A stretch of 13,441 nucleotides of DNA from Cellvibrionales bacterium. GTDB taxonomy: Bacteria; Pseudomonadota; Gammaproteobacteria; Pseudomonadales; UBA7434. The position numbers and the translations under genes are program-made. Of the stretch, positions 13,424 to 13,441 are shown in pieces (position 1 is the stretch's first letter; each line of letters begins with the position of its first letter). Below the pieces are notes generated by a model. It saw only the letters and a program-made list of their open reading frames with translations. It had not been told where the DNA came from and ran no database searches. The stretch is taken from contig JABIQF010000225.1 of assembly GCA_018668095.1 (NCBI GenBank), forward strand, positions 1-13,441, in the 5' to 3' direction.

Positions 13424-13441
13424 GTGCGAGTATGGGCAGTA
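13424..13441 (+). CDS. Start of a probable ParA-family ATPase (3' end outside window)
   Basis: The last 18 bases read GTG-CGA-GTA-TGG-GCA-GTA, giving MRVWAV. A ribosome binding site GGGAG lies at 13412-13416, 7 nt before the GTG. MRVWAV is how the ParA-like (ParC/Soj-type) proteins encoded just after motD in Pseudomonas begin, normally followed by ANQKGGVGKTT. Those proteins place chemosensory arrays at the pole and sit next to parP/cheW genes. Only six residues are visible, so the call rests on that short match plus gene order. Confidence 0.6.

Noticed and set aside
1..13441. Search for CRISPR arrays, insertion sequences, tRNA or rRNA genes and phage genes
   Set aside because: None seen. 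The repeats found are short two-copy units, and all clear genes are flagellar or of the neighbouring type.

Overview
The window is a chromosomal flagellar gene cluster, entirely on the + strand, from a gammaproteobacterium with a Pseudomonas-type polar-flagellum layout. The gene order is fliM (3' part), fliN, fliO, fliP, fliQ, fliR, flhB, flhA, flhF, fleN (flhG), fliA, an unrecognised gene, motC, motD, and the first six codons of a probable ParA-family ATPase. The order flhB-flhA-flhF-fleN-fliA, and the use of MotC/MotD-type stator genes followed by a ParA-like gene, match Pseudomonas and related marine groups rather than enterics. Base composition looks AT-leaning (low-to-mid 40s %GC by eye, not computed), which suggests a marine or Cellvibrionales-like relative rather than Pseudomonas itself. 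That placement is an inference.

Positions 1-4762 encode the C-ring proteins FliM and FliN and the membrane export gate FliO/P/Q/R/FlhB. Several of these genes overlap (fliN/fliO by 4 nt, fliO/fliP by 1 nt). Positions 4763-4968 form a 206-nt gap with a good sigma-54 type -24/-12 element and two 13-bp direct repeats, one inside a FleQ-box-like sequence. This probably starts a second transcript, flhA-flhF-fleN-fliA (4969-10255), encoding the export gate, the flagellar placement/number pair and the flagellar sigma factor. A hairpin followed by a T-run at 10357-10393 may end that unit.

Positions 10463-12942 hold an unknown 199-aa protein and the stator pair MotC/MotD. In Pseudomonas the space between fliA and motC holds cheY-cheZ-cheA-cheB; none of these is present here. 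Positions 12943-13423 are a 481-nt non-coding stretch with a pyrimidine-rich tract and two hairpins. The ParA-like gene begins at 13424.

Points of most interest: an FlhF whose GTPase motifs after the P-loop are badly eroded; replacement of the chemotaxis block by one unknown gene; an NPEH instead of NPTH cleavage site in FlhB; a possible 38-aa hydrophobic peptide gene between fleN and fliA; a well-initiated 16-aa leader frame overlapping a TTG start of motD; and repeated use of GTG/TTG starts from flhA onward. I did not find a clearly new multi-gene system. The novelty lies in how a known system has been altered.
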